Of a stretch of DNA of 61,623 nt, positions 52,523 to 61,623 are shown piece after piece. Each line of letters starts with the position of its first letter. The stretch's first letter is position 1. The notes under the pieces were generated by a model. That model searched no databases. It was given only the letters and a program-made list of their open reading frames with translations, and was not told the DNA's origin. Source of the stretch: Novispirillum itersonii (GTDB taxonomy: Bacteria > Pseudomonadota > Alphaproteobacteria > Rhodospirillales > Rhodospirillaceae); the NCBI RefSeq assembly GCF_014205675.1, contig NZ_JACIIX010000019.1, forward strand, positions 1 to 61,623, in the 5' to 3' direction. The position numbers and the translations under genes are program-made.

Positions 52523-54115
52523 TTACTTGGAGAGGCTCATTTCCTGGAAGTACTGGCCGCCCAGCGGGTCAATCTTCCAGTCCTGCACTTCCTTGCGCAC
52601 CGGCTGGTACACGACGGAATGCGCAACGGTGATCCACGGCGCTTCTTCCTTGAAGATCTTCTGGGCCTGTTCGTACAGGGCAGTACGCTTGGCAACGTCA
52701 GATTCGACCTTCGCCTGCTGGATCAGAGCTTCGAAGTCCTTGTTGCACCAACGGGACCGGTTGGCGGAGCCGACGGCATCGCAGCCCAGCAGCACGGCCA
52801 GGAAGTTATCCGGATCGCCATTGTCACCGGTCCAGCCCAGCATGAAGGTGGACTGTTCGCCGGCCTTGGTGCGCTTCAGGTATTCGCCCCACTCGAAGGA
52901 GACGATTTCCGCTTCAACACCAACCTTCTTCCAGTCCGCCTGAATCATTTCCGCCATACGGCGGGCATTCGGGTTGTACGGGCGCTGCACCGGCATCGCC
53001 CAGATGTCGGTCTTCAGGTTGGTGACACCGGCTTCCGCCAGCAGCTTCTTCGCCGCTTCCGGATCGTACGGATAATCCTTGGTGTCGTTGTTGTAAGACC
53101 AGATGGTCGGCGGAATCGGGTTCTTCGCCTTCACACCGGCACCCTGATAGACCGCCTCGATGATGGCGTCCTTGTTGGTCGCCATGTTCAGGGCCTGACG
53201 GACCTTCTTGTCGTCAAACGGCTTCTTTTCGGTGTTGAAACCGAGGTAGCCGATGTTCAGGCCCGGCTGGTTCATCAGGGTGATGTTGGCGTCGGTCTTC
53301 ATCGCCGCCAGATCGGCCGGGTTCGGGAAGGCCATCACATGGCACTCACCGGCCTTCAGCTTGGCATAACGGACGCTGGCATCCGGGGTGATCTGGAAGA
53401 CCAGCTTGTCTTCCTTCGGCAGACCGGCCTTCCAGTAGGCCTTGTTCTTTTCGTAGCGGATCTGGGCGTCCTTCTGGTAGCCCACGAACTGCCACGGACC
53501 GGTGCCGACCGGCTCCTGATCGACCTTTTCCGGGGTCCCGGCCTTCGACATCTGGTCAGCGTATTCCGCCGACAGGATGGAGGCAAAGTCCATCGCCAGG
53601 TTGGCGATCATCGGGGCTTCCGGACGCTTCAGCTTGAAGACCACGGTGTAGTCGTCAACCTTTTCGATCGCTTCCAGCAGGTCCGGGAAGGACATGGACT
53701 CGAAGTATTCGTAGGACCCGCCGATGCCGTGGTACGGATGATCCTTCTTCCACTGACGGTTGAAGGTGAACAGCACGTCGTCGGCATTGAAGTCGCGGGT
53801 CGGCTTGAAGGTCTTGGTGGTGTGCCACTTCACGCCCTTCCGCAGATGGAAGGTATAGGTCTTGCCGTCAGCCGAAATCTCCCACTTCTCGGCCAGACCC
53901 GGCTCCACCTGAGTGGTCCCGATCTTGAACATGGCAAGGCGGTCAAACACCGCGCGCGAGGTCGCGTCGAAGGTGGTGCCAGCGGTGTAGTGCTGCGGGT
54001 TGAACCCTTCCGGGCTGCCTTCCGAGCAGTAAACAATGGTCTTGGCGTTGGCAACACCGGCACCGGCAATCGCCATTGCCAGCACGGAGGTAACAGAAAG
54101 AAGTACCTTACGCAT
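52523..54115 (-). CDS. dppA: Periplasmic dipeptide-binding protein DppA
   Basis: Solute-binding protein of the extracellular peptide family 5. A signal peptide (VLLSVTSVLAMAIAGAGVANA) precedes the mature domain starting KTIVYCSEGSPEGFNPQ, which matches DppA openings. GSYEYFESMSFPDLL and the GTGPWQF segment are family hallmarks. The length of about 530 residues is normal. Two adjacent ATGs exist at 54118 and 54115; GGGAG spacing favours 54115. A leader hairpin (GTATCC/GGATAC, 54152-54169) lies in the 5' region. The first and most highly expressed gene of the operon, it delivers di- or oligopeptides to DppBC. Confidence 0.96.
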   Translation of the reverse strand: MRKVLLSVTSVLAMAIAGAGVANAKTIVYCSEGSPEGFNPQHYTAGTTFDATSRAVFDRLAMFKIGTTQVEPGLAEKWEISADGKTYTFHLRKGVKWHTTKTFKPTRDFNADDVLFTFNRQWKKDHPYHGIGGSYEYFESMSFPDLLEAIEKVDDYTVVFKLKRPEAPMIANLAMDFASILSAEYADQMSKAGTPEKVDQEPVGTGPWQFVGYQKDAQIRYEKNKAYWKAGLPKEDKLVFQITPDASVRYAKLKAGECHVMAFPNPADLAAMKTDANITLMNQPGLNIGYLGFNTEKKPFDDKKVRQALNMATNKDAIIEAVYQGAGVKAKNPIPPTIWSYNNDTKDYPYDPEAAKKLLAEAGVTNLKTDIWAMPVQRPYNPNARRMAEMIQADWKKVGVEAEIVSFEWGEYLKRTKAGEQSTFMLGWTGDNGDPDNFLAVLLGCDAVGSANRSRWCNKDFEALIQQAKVESDVAKRTALYEQAQKIFKEEAPWITVAHSVVYQPVRKEVQDWKIDPLGGQYFQEMSLSK

Positions 54116-54376
54116 CATGCGCTCCCTGTTAGATCGCCTGTAAAGTTACCCGTATCCGTTTTTGGATACCTTTTGACCTCTACACGCGCACGCCCGCCGG
54201 AACAACCGGCAATTCAGGCTATCTCATTGTTTTTATTCATAGCCCATAGGTTTGACGCACATCGTGATTGCTAAATGCTATGGACGTTCCCATCCATCCT
54301 CAGCCTCGATGATACCGCATCAAATCTGCCCGGTGGCATTTCATCCGTATAAGGAACACTGACCGAAAGATTAGAA
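54116..54376. promoter_or_regulatory. dppA upstream region
   Basis: Non-coding stretch between dppA and the lrp terminator. It contains a small hairpin, GTATCC-gttttt-GGATAC at 54152-54169, in the expected dppA leader. AT-rich sequence at 54220-54250 probably marks the promoter. I could not assign a definite -35/-10 pair. Confidence 0.5.
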
Positions 54377-54419
54377 AAGGCAGGGACCGCCTATCCTTTC
54401 AGGCGCATTTCCCTGCCTT
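54377..54419 (-). terminator. Terminator of the lrp-type gene
   Basis: AAGGCAGGGA (54377-54386) pairs with TCCCTGCCTT (54410-54419), with an inner GCCT/AGGC pair. On the minus strand it runs into TTTCTAATCTTT. It lies 12 bp after the regulator stop. Confidence 0.82.
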
Positions 54420-54430
54420 CCCGGACCACC

Positions 54431-54907
54431 TCAGCCCCCGGTCGCCGTGGCCACCGGCATCGATGGCCTGCGAACGATGGTCCGCAAGGCGAAATTGGAC
54501 TGGATTCGCGACACACCGGGCAGCTTGGACAGCACTTCCTTGTGCATACGCTCATAATCCGCCGCGTCCTTCACCAGCAGACGCAGCAGATAATCCGCCG
54601 ATCCGGACATCAGATAGGCTTCCATCACCTGCGGATTTTCGCGGATCGCCGCCTCAAACTGCTCCAGATAGTCTTCCGTCTGCCGCTCCAGCGTGATCTG
54701 GACCACCACGGTGGTGCCGTACCCCAGCGCGACGGAGCTGACGCGGGCGGCATAGCCGACAATCACCCCTTCCCGCTCCAGAATCTGCACCCGCCGCAGA
54801 CAGGCTGACGGCGACAGCCCGACCCGCTCCGACAGTTCCTGATTGGTGATGCGGCCGTCCGTCTGGAGGACCGCCAGAATGCGGCGGTCCATGGCATCAA
54901 GGTTCAT
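54431..54907 (-). CDS. Lrp/AsnC-family transcriptional regulator, probable regulator of alanine dehydrogenase
   Basis: 158 residues: an N-terminal helix-turn-helix (LDAMDRRILAVLQTDGRITN, LSERVGLSPSACLRRVQ) and a C-terminal RAM ligand-binding domain (YGTTVVVQITLE, MSGSADYLLRLLV). It is divergent from alanine dehydrogenase, with 221 bp between them. That arrangement is typical of AldR/Lrp regulators that activate or repress ald in response to alanine, so ald is its likely target. The ribosome-binding GGAG is part of a small palindrome, GGAGA-tt-TCTCC (54908-54919), immediately upstream of the start. Confidence 0.93.
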   Translation of the reverse strand: MNLDAMDRRILAVLQTDGRITNQELSERVGLSPSACLRRVQILEREGVIVGYAARVSSVALGYGTTVVVQITLERQTEDYLEQFEAAIRENPQVMEAYLMSGSADYLLRLLVKDAADYERMHKEVLSKLPGVSRIQSNFALRTIVRRPSMPVATATGG

Positions 54908-55128
54908 GGAGATTTCTCCGATGTTTTGTCTCCCAGTGCGCAGATAATTCCATATTTACGCGTCTGCACACAAGTCTTCGCAAGGACAGGCCGGGAAATG
55001 CCGTTGTATCCTTAACATTGATAAAAGGGGCGCAGACCCTGCCTGACCGGGCATAAAGCCCGCAGACCGCTCAGACCGGAAAACAGGCCGGGCCGACCCG
55101 CACCCCATAATTTCAAAGGGAGGTTTCC
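54908..55128. promoter_or_regulatory. Divergent region between lrp-type gene and ald
   Basis: These 221 bp must hold both promoters. AT-rich sequence at 54945-54960 and 55005-55030 could be promoter DNA. GGGAGG at 55119-55124 is a strong ribosome-binding site for ald. Lrp sites are too degenerate to call by eye. Confidence 0.5.
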
Positions 55129-56247
55129 ATGCTGATTGGTGTTCCCAAAGAAATCAAAAACCATGAGTACAGGGTCGGAATGACCCCCGCCGCCGTCCGC
55201 GAGGCGGTTGCCCACGGGCACCGGGTGACGGTCCAGAAAGGGGCCGGAGCCGGGGCCGGATTTTCAGACGGGGCCTATACCGCTGCCGGAGCCGCAGTCG
55301 CAGACACCGCCGCCGAGATCTTCGCCACCGCCGACATGATCGTGAAGGTGAAGGAACCGCAGCCGGTTGAATGCAAGATGTTGCGGGAAGGTCAGGTGCT
55401 GTTCACCTATCTGCATCTGGCCCCGGATCCGGATCAGGCCCGGCTCTTGCAGGACAGCGGCTGTACCGCCATCGCCTATGAAACCGTCACCGATGCCCGG
55501 GGCGGCCTGCCACTGCTGGCCCCGATGTCCGAGGTTGCCGGGCGGATGGCCATTCAGGTCGGTGCTGTCTCCCTCCAGAAAGCCAACGGCGGGCTGGGCA
55601 TGCTGCTCGGCGGCGTTCCCGGGGTTGCACCTGCCCGTGTCACCGTCATCGGCGGCGGCGTGGTCGGCACCCATGCCGCCCGTATGGCCATCGGACTTGG
55701 TGCCGACGTCACTGTCCTCGACCGCTCTCTCGACCGCCTCCGTTTTCTGGACGATGCCTTCGGCCCGGCCCTGAAAACCCGCTACGCCACCCTCGATGCC
55801 ACGGAAGATCTGGTGTTCGGAGCGGATCTGGTGATCGGAGCGGTTCTGATCCCCGGGGCCGCCGCCCCCAAGCTGATCCGGAAAGACCAGCTGAAGCAGA
55901 TGAAGCCGGGCTCCGTCATCGTCGACGTCGCCATTGATCAGGGCGGGTGCTTCGAAACGTCGCATGCCACCACCCATGCCGACCCGACCTACATCGTCGA
56001 TGATGTGGTGCATTACTGTGTCGCCAACATGCCGGGCGCGGTGTCCCGCACCTCCACGCTGGCCCTCGGCAATGCCACCCTGCCCTTCACGCTGGCGCTG
56101 GCCGACAAAGGATGGCGGCAGGCCCTTGCCGATGACCGGCACCTGCTGAACGGCCTGAACATCCACGCCGGAAAAATCACCTACGCCGCTGTTGCCGATG
56201 CCCTCGGCGGCCCCTACACCGCTCCGGCCGCCATTCTGGCAGCCTGA
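55129..56247 (+). CDS. ald: Alanine dehydrogenase
   Basis: NAD-dependent enzyme interconverting L-alanine with pyruvate and ammonia. The opening [18 protein letters not shown] is diagnostic. The substrate-binding lysine lies in VKVKEPQ and the catalytic histidine in TYLHLAPD. The NAD fold shows [15 protein letters not shown] near residue 175, and the catalytic aspartate lies in VDVAIDQGG. The 372-residue length is exact for the family. A strong ribosome-binding site precedes the ATG. It is divergent from an Lrp-type gene and ends at the hairpin at 56348. Next to the dpp importer it would help use peptide-derived alanine as carbon and nitrogen. Confidence 0.97.
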   Translation: MLIGVPKEIKNHEYRVGMTPAAVREAVAHGHRVTVQKGAGAGAGFSDGAYTAAGAAVADTAAEIFATADMIVKVKEPQPVECKMLREGQVLFTYLHLAPDPDQARLLQDSGCTAIAYETVTDARGGLPLLAPMSEVAGRMAIQVGAVSLQKANGGLGMLLGGVPGVAPARVTVIGGGVVGTHAARMAIGLGADVTVLDRSLDRLRFLDDAFGPALKTRYATLDATEDLVFGADLVIGAVLIPGAAAPKLIRKDQLKQMKPGSVIVDVAIDQGGCFETSHATTHADPTYIVDDVVHYCVANMPGAVSRTSTLALGNATLPFTLALADKGWRQALADDRHLLNGLNIHAGKITYAAVADALGGPYTAPAAILAA

Positions 56248-56347
56248 CGGTTCCCGGGCCGGAATTTCCTCTCCGGGCCGGACCTCCGCCGCATCCGCCG
56301 GCGATGCCGGGCAGACCTCTGCCCGTTTGTTCCCAAGTCACACTCAG

Positions 56348-56380
56348 GGCGTCGGTCCGCACGGACCGGCGCCTTCTTTT
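56348..56380 (+). terminator. Terminator of ald
   Basis: GGCGTCGGTCC (56348-56358) pairs with GGACCGGCGCC (56363-56373), with one G-U pair and loop GCAC, followed by TTCTTTT. It lies 100 bp after the ald stop. Confidence 0.82.
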
Positions 56381-56736
56381 CAGGGGCGGACCATGCCCCC
56401 TCTTCCACCAAATGGTGACAGGAAATATTAAACTCCTCCCCCCGGGGCACCCTTGCGTTCCCCCCGGCCACCCGATAGGGTGGTTTCCCGCAGAAAACCG
56501 CATAGAGCTTCGGTTTCCACGCCATCGTGATTTTTCAAACGCCCCAAAAAAAGATTGTCTATTTTTTTAAACGTGCCATTCTGTGTGCAAGAACAGTGAC
56601 ACACACGGGAAGGCAGGACCATACGGTCCGGATGGGACAAAAAAGGCTCAGACGCCCCAATACCCCGCCGCCTTGGGCGCCCCCGATAAAGCTGTGTCAA
56701 CAGGGATAGCTTATTTCGATGGGAAAGGCCGACCGG
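56381..56736. other. Long non-coding region upstream of the polyamine operon
   Basis: This 356-bp stretch has no convincing gene. It contains poly-A/poly-T tracts near 56545-56570 that stand out in this GC-rich genome and probably belong to the potA promoter region. No operator or RNA switch could be assigned. Confidence 0.5.
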
Positions 56737-57870
<1,134 letters not shown>

Positions 57871-58033
57871 CGGATGCGGGCGGCCGCCCCGAGACTGGCT
57901 GCCGCCCTGCCGCTATCTTGGTTTTGATCCGGGCCGATGGAAACAGGGAGTCCAGGTCCGGGTCTTTTTCAGGGCAGACCGCATTCCGGGAATACCGGAA
58001 CACCCTGCCCCCAACACTGGGAGACCGAAGAGC

Positions 58034-59081
58034 ATGCTGTTCAAGAAAATGCTGATTGCCGGTACCGCTGCCGCCACCGTCCTTGCTGCCACCGTTGCCG
58101 GGGCGTCGGCCCGCGATCTGACCGTGGTGTCCTGGGGTGGGGCCTATCAGGAAGCGCAGAAGAAAGTCTACTTCGAGCCGTACAAGGCGTTTTCCAAGTC
58201 CAACCTGATTGACGAATCCTGGGACGGCGGCGTTGGCGTTCTGCGCGCCAAGGTCGAAGGCGGCAATGCCACCTGGGACATCGTGCAGGTGGAATCTGAC
58301 GAACTGGCCCTCGGCTGCGAGGAAGGCCTGTTCGAAAAGCTCGACTTCGCCAAGATCGGCGGCAAAGACGCCTACATGAAGGAAGCGGTCAACGACTGCG
58401 GCCATCGTCTACAACTTCGTCCTCGGCTACGACAAGGACAAGCTGAAGGACGGTCCGAAGTCCTGGGCTGATTTCTTCAACACCGCCAAGTATCCGGGCA
58501 AGCGCGCCCTGCGCAACGGCCCGAAGACCACCCTTGAAATCGCCCTGATCGCCGACGGCGTTGCTCCGAAGGATGTCTACAAGGTTCTCGGCACCGAAGA
58601 AGGTGTGAACCGGGCATTCAAGAAGCTTGAGTCCGTCCGCAAGGACCTGATCTTCTGGAAGGCTGGCGCCCAGCCGCCGCAGCTGCTCGCCTCCGGCGAA
58701 GTCGTGATGACCTCCGTGTATAACGGCCGTATCGACGCCGCCAACAACAAGGATGGCAAGAACTTCGGGATCGTCTGGGACGGTTCGCTGTTCACCCTCG
58801 ACAGCTGGGTCATCCTGAAGGGCAGCCCGAACGTCGACGCCGCCTATAAGGCGCTGGAGTTCATGGGCAAGGCTGACGTGCAGGCCGGTCTGCCGAGCCA
58901 CATCGCCTACGGGGTCACCAACAAGGACTCCAAGAAGTACATCAACCCGAAGCGTCTGAAGGATCTGCCGACGGCTGACGAGAACATCGCCAACGCCATC
59001 GAGATCAACACTCAGTTCTGGCTGGAAAACAACGACCGCCTGACCGAGCGTTTCAACAAGTGGGCGGCCAGCAACGGCTGA
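58034..59081 (+). pseudogene. potD: Polyamine-binding protein PotD, interrupted by a frameshift
   Basis: Periplasmic solute-binding protein of the spermidine/putrescine family. The first part (58034 to about 58400) has a signal peptide (MLIAGTAAATVLAATVAGAS) and RDLTVVSWGGAYQEAQKKVY. After EAVNDCG the reading frame turns to unrelated residues, while the neighbouring frame continues AIVYNFVLGYDKDKLKDG through to WAASNG at 59081. The change is at 58398-58404 and needs the loss of two (or five) bases or one extra base. Both halves have normal codon use and there are no other defects, so the mutation is recent or a sequence error. A nested hairpin (57972-58010) lies between potA and this gene. 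Without a repair, the importer would lack its binding protein. Confidence 0.88.
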
Positions 59082-59100
59082 TCTGCTGACTGAGAGTCTG

Positions 59101-59137
59101 GGTGCCGGGTCTTACCGGCCCGGCACCTGACCTTTTT
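59101..59137 (+). terminator. Intra-operon attenuator after potD
   Basis: GGTGCCGGG (59101-59109) and CCCGGCACC (59119-59127) form a 9-bp stem with a 9-nt loop, followed within 5 nt by TTTTTT. It lies 19 bp after the potD stop and 165 bp before potB, mirroring the dppA-dppB hairpin. Confidence 0.85.
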
Positions 59138-59302
59138 TGCGGACCCGCAAGATCCGGCACGTCCGGTCAGGCCCCGCCTGTCCCGCCTGTCCCGCCGGTC
59201 CGTGCCGTTGATGCTGCGGCAGTGTTCTCCCGTGCCTTCAGTCCTGTTGCGCCCGGGGAGTTCTCAGCGCCCGCTTCCGTGACCGATTTCCGGGAAGATC
59301 CG

Positions 59303-60580
59303 ATGACCGTCCCAGCCTCTGCCTCCGCTGCCCCGGCCCCGGCCGACCCCGCAGCCACCCATGACAGTCCCGCTGCGCTGAAGCAGAAACTGCGCCGCGC
59401 CGAGCGGATGCGCAAACTCCGGGCCATGGGCCTGATCGCCCCGCTGTTTTTCTTCCTGCTGATCACCTTCGTGGTGCCGATCGCTGACATGCTGCGCCGC
59501 AGCGTCCACGATACGGAACTGTCGACCGTCTGGCCGACCGTAACCGCCGCCATGAAGGGCTGGTCCGACCGCAGCACCGTTCCTGACGAAGCGACCTTTG
59601 CCGCTCTGGCCAAGGATCTGCGCGCCGCAGGGGAAACCAAGACCCTTGCCGTCGCCGCCCGCCGCCTGAACTATGCCGTCGATAACGGCCGGTCTCTGGT
59701 GTTCGGCACCGCCCGCCGCCTGCCGGTCAATGCCACCAACTGGAAAGAAACCCTGATCGGTATCGAGCCGCGCTGGGGTCAGGTCGAAACCTGGAATGCC
59801 GTAAATCAGGCCTCCGGCCCGCTGACCTCCTTCTATCTGCTGGCCGCCCTTGACCGTGAGAAACTGGCCGACGGCAGTATCATCAAGGCTCCTGAACAGA
59901 ATTCCATCTACATCGACATTCTGGAACGCACCTTTACGGTCAGCCTGTCGGTGACCCTGCTGTGTCTGGTGCTTGGCTTCCCGGTGGCCTACCTGCTGGC
60001 CACCCTGCCGCCCAAGCATGCCAACATGATGATGATTCTGGTGCTCCTGCCGTTCTGGACCTCGCTGCTGGTGCGCACCGCCGCCTGGGTGGTGCTGCTT
60101 CAGGAACACGGCATCGTTAACGAGATTCTTCTTGCCCTCGGTGTGATTGAACAGCCGATCCGCATGATCTACAACCGGGTCGGGGTTTACATCGCCATGA
60201 CCCACATCCTGCTGCCGTTCATGATCCTGCCGCTGTATTCGGTGATGAAAGGCATCAAGCCGCATTTCATGCGGGCTGCCACCTCGCTGGGGGCCACCCC
60301 GACCGAGGCCTTCATCCGGATCTATCTGCCGATGACCCTGCCCGGCATCGGTGCCGGGGCCCTGCTGACCTTCATCCTTGCGCTTGGTTACTACATCACC
60401 CCGGCTCTGGTGGGGGGCGCTGCCGATCAGATGATCAGCTTCTTCATCGCCTTCTATACCTCTGACACCGTCAACTGGGGCATGGCCTCGGCGCTGGGTG
60501 CGGTTCTGCTGGCGGCAACCCTTGTGCTCTACAGCCTGTACAACCGGCTGGTCGGCATCAGCAACATGCGGCTCGGATAA
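59303..60580 (+). CDS. potB: Polyamine ABC importer permease PotB
   Basis: First permease subunit, 425 residues. A Pro/Ala-rich cytoplasmic N-terminus precedes the first helix (MGLIAPLFFFLLITFVVPI). A large periplasmic loop of about 160 residues follows, which is common in this alphaproteobacterial subfamily. The permease core carries the EAA loop RAATSLGATPTEAFIRIYLP. GGGAAG lies 7 nt upstream of ATG 59303; the longer frame to 59102 crosses the attenuator and is not supported. It is 12 bp upstream of potC. Together they form the membrane channel for the PotA ATPase. Confidence 0.93.
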   Translation: MTVPASASAAPAPADPAATHDSPAALKQKLRRAERMRKLRAMGLIAPLFFFLLITFVVPIADMLRRSVHDTELSTVWPTVTAAMKGWSDRSTVPDEATFAALAKDLRAAGETKTLAVAARRLNYAVDNGRSLVFGTARRLPVNATNWKETLIGIEPRWGQVETWNAVNQASGPLTSFYLLAALDREKLADGSIIKAPEQNSIYIDILERTFTVSLSVTLLCLVLGFPVAYLLATLPPKHANMMMILVLLPFWTSLLVRTAAWVVLLQEHGIVNEILLALGVIEQPIRMIYNRVGVYIAMTHILLPFMILPLYSVMKGIKPHFMRAATSLGATPTEAFIRIYLPMTLPGIGAGALLTFILALGYYITPALVGGAADQMISFFIAFYTSDTVNWGMASALGAVLLAATLVLYSLYNRLVGISNMRLG

Positions 60581-60592
60581 GGAGGGCACATC

Positions 60593-61417
60593 ATGGCAAG
60601 CACCCATAACCGTACCCTTCAGGAAAAAGTGTGGATCACCGTCCTCTATGGCCTGTCCGCCGCCGTTCTGGTGTTCCTGATGGCCCCGATTTTCGCCATC
60701 GTCCCGCTGTCGTTCAACTCCGGTCAGTTCCTGACCTATCCGCTGGAAGGCTTTTCCCTCCGCTGGTATCAGGAGTTCCTCAACAGTGATGCGTGGATGC
60801 GGGCCCTGAAGAACAGCTTCTTCGTCGGCATAATCTCCACCCTGCTGTCAACCTCGCTGGGAACGCTGGCGTCGCTGGGGCTGACCCGGGCTGACTTCCG
60901 CGGCAAATCCATCGTGATGGCCGTCCTGCTGTCCCCGATGATCGTGCCGATGGTCATCACCGCCGTCGGGTTCTACTTCTTCTTTGCTCCGCTGGGTCTG
61001 ACCGCCAACTATACCGGTCTGATCCTTGCCCACACCGCACTGGCCACCCCGTTTGTGGTGATTACGGTGTCAGCCACCCTTCAGGGCTTTGATACCAATC
61101 TGGCCCGGGCCTCGGCCAGTCTGGGGGCTGATCCGTTCACCACCTTCTTCCGGGTTGTCCTGCCGCTGATTGCTCCGGGTGTGTTCTCCGGTGCCCTGTT
61201 TGCCTTCGCCACCTCCTTCGACGAAGTGGTGGTGGTGCTGATGGTCGCCGGTCCGGAACAGCGGACCCTGCCGCGTGAAATGTTCTCCGGCATCCGTGAA
61301 AACATCAGCCCGACCATCACGGCGGTGGCAACGGTGATGATCATGGTGTCGATCGTGATGCTGGCAACGCTGGAACTGCTGCGCCGCCGGAATGAACGGA
61401 TGCGCGGGATCCGCTGA
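60593..61417 (+). CDS. potC: Polyamine ABC importer permease PotC
   Basis: Second permease subunit, 274 residues with six helices, starting WITVLYGLSAAVLVFLMAPI. The EAA loop is RASASLGADPFTTFFRVVLP. FATSFDEVVVVLMVAGP is typical of PotC. A GGAGG site precedes the ATG. It is the last gene of the operon. A weak imperfect hairpin at about 61463-61490 may end the transcript. Confidence 0.94.
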   Translation: MASTHNRTLQEKVWITVLYGLSAAVLVFLMAPIFAIVPLSFNSGQFLTYPLEGFSLRWYQEFLNSDAWMRALKNSFFVGIISTLLSTSLGTLASLGLTRADFRGKSIVMAVLLSPMIVPMVITAVGFYFFFAPLGLTANYTGLILAHTALATPFVVITVSATLQGFDTNLARASASLGADPFTTFFRVVLPLIAPGVFSGALFAFATSFDEVVVVLMVAGPEQRTLPREMFSGIRENISPTITAVATVMIMVSIVMLATLELLRRRNERMRGIR

Positions 61418-61540
61418 TCCAGAGGGTTTCCGCAGAAGGGACCACCGGTTTGACGGCTGAAAAGTCTCTGACTTCTTGAAATCAGAAACTCTTCTTCGAT
61501 GAACCGGATCCCCCAGTCGGAGAAATCTCTTGTATGTTTC

Positions 61541-61568
61541 CCCCACACAGGCGTACGCCTGTGTGGGG
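61541..61568. repeat. 28-bp perfect palindrome
   Basis: CCCCACACAGGC-GTAC-GCCTGTGTGGGG is a perfect inverted repeat of 28 bp, including its centre. No T-run follows on either strand, so it is not a standard intrinsic terminator. It lies 124 bp after potC. Confidence 0.7.
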
Positions 61569-61623
61569 TCGGTGAACGGGTGAGCCTGCTGGTCCCTTCT
61601 TCCCTGAAGAACGTGCTTGAGAT

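Noticed and set aside
54908-54919. Palindrome GGAGA-tt-TCTCC as an RNA switch hiding the ribosome-binding site
   Set aside because: A 5-bp stem with a 2-nt loop is unlikely to form a stable hairpin.

Overview
The window comes from a GC-rich alphaproteobacterium, most likely a member of the Rhodospirillales or Azospirillaceae. The evidence is the strong G/C bias at third codon positions, an Entner-Doudoroff block with a HexR-type regulator, and an alphaproteobacterial style of gene content. I ran no database search, so the taxonomic call is inference.

Layout. (1) 1-1.2 kb: part of a prophage-type large polyvalent protein on the minus strand, cut by the window edge. (2) 1.2-2.2 kb: a lysophospholipase-like hydrolase. 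(3) 2.3-7.6 kb: Entner-Doudoroff pathway, with edd-eda on the minus strand diverging from pgl-glk-hexR. Two TGTAR-N5-YTACA palindromes between them look like HexR operators. (4) 7.9-10.1 kb: a membrane protein fused to a thioredoxin-like CxxC domain, then an exported trypsin-like protease. (5) 10.2-27.7 kb: a mostly minus-strand block of envelope proteins around srfA/srfB/srfC-like genes. It holds two SrfA-like membrane proteins, an Hsp70/actin-fold ATPase (SrfB), a P-loop GTPase-like protein (SrfC), a Sel1-repeat membrane protein, a von Willebrand A (vWA) protein, a LolD/FtsX-type ABC pair, a formylglycine-generating-enzyme-like protein and two coiled-coil lipoproteins. (6) 28.0-38.6 kb: a divergent plus-strand operon for peptide export of the NHLM (nitrile-hydratase-leader microcin) type. 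It encodes an HlyD-like adaptor, a C39 peptidase-ABC exporter, a second ABC exporter, a cyclic-nucleotide-binding protein, and a giant protein that looks like a fused copy of both exporters. No precursor peptide was found. (7) 38.6-44.6 kb: a LysR regulator, an unknown protein with PEWE repeats, and a response regulator / PAS histidine kinase / receiver-HDOD operon. (8) 44.7-48.2 kb: glutaryl-CoA dehydrogenase and a CaiB-type CoA transferase (glutarate/lysine catabolism), a cysteine hydrolase and a DUF2256 mini-protein. (9) 48.3-54.1 kb: dppABCDF-type dipeptide/oligopeptide importer. (10) 54.4-56.2 kb: Lrp/AsnC regulator divergent from alanine dehydrogenase. (11) 56.7-61.4 kb: potA-potD-potB-potC-like polyamine importer.

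The most interesting part is the back-to-back arrangement of the SrfABC/vWA envelope block and the NHLM-type exporter operon (about 9-38.6 kb). Both start from a single 356-bp divergent region. I infer one envelope machine: cytoplasmic ATPase and GTPase, inner-membrane proteins with proline-rich periplasmic stalks and vWA heads, lipoproteins, and a peptidase-exporter. Its substrate is not visible here.

Three places show coding that continues in another frame: the start of the giant ABC protein (about 34.66 kb), dppC (about 51.17 kb) and potD (about 58.40 kb). Each may be real or a sequence error. No tRNA, rRNA, CRISPR array or insertion sequence was recognised.
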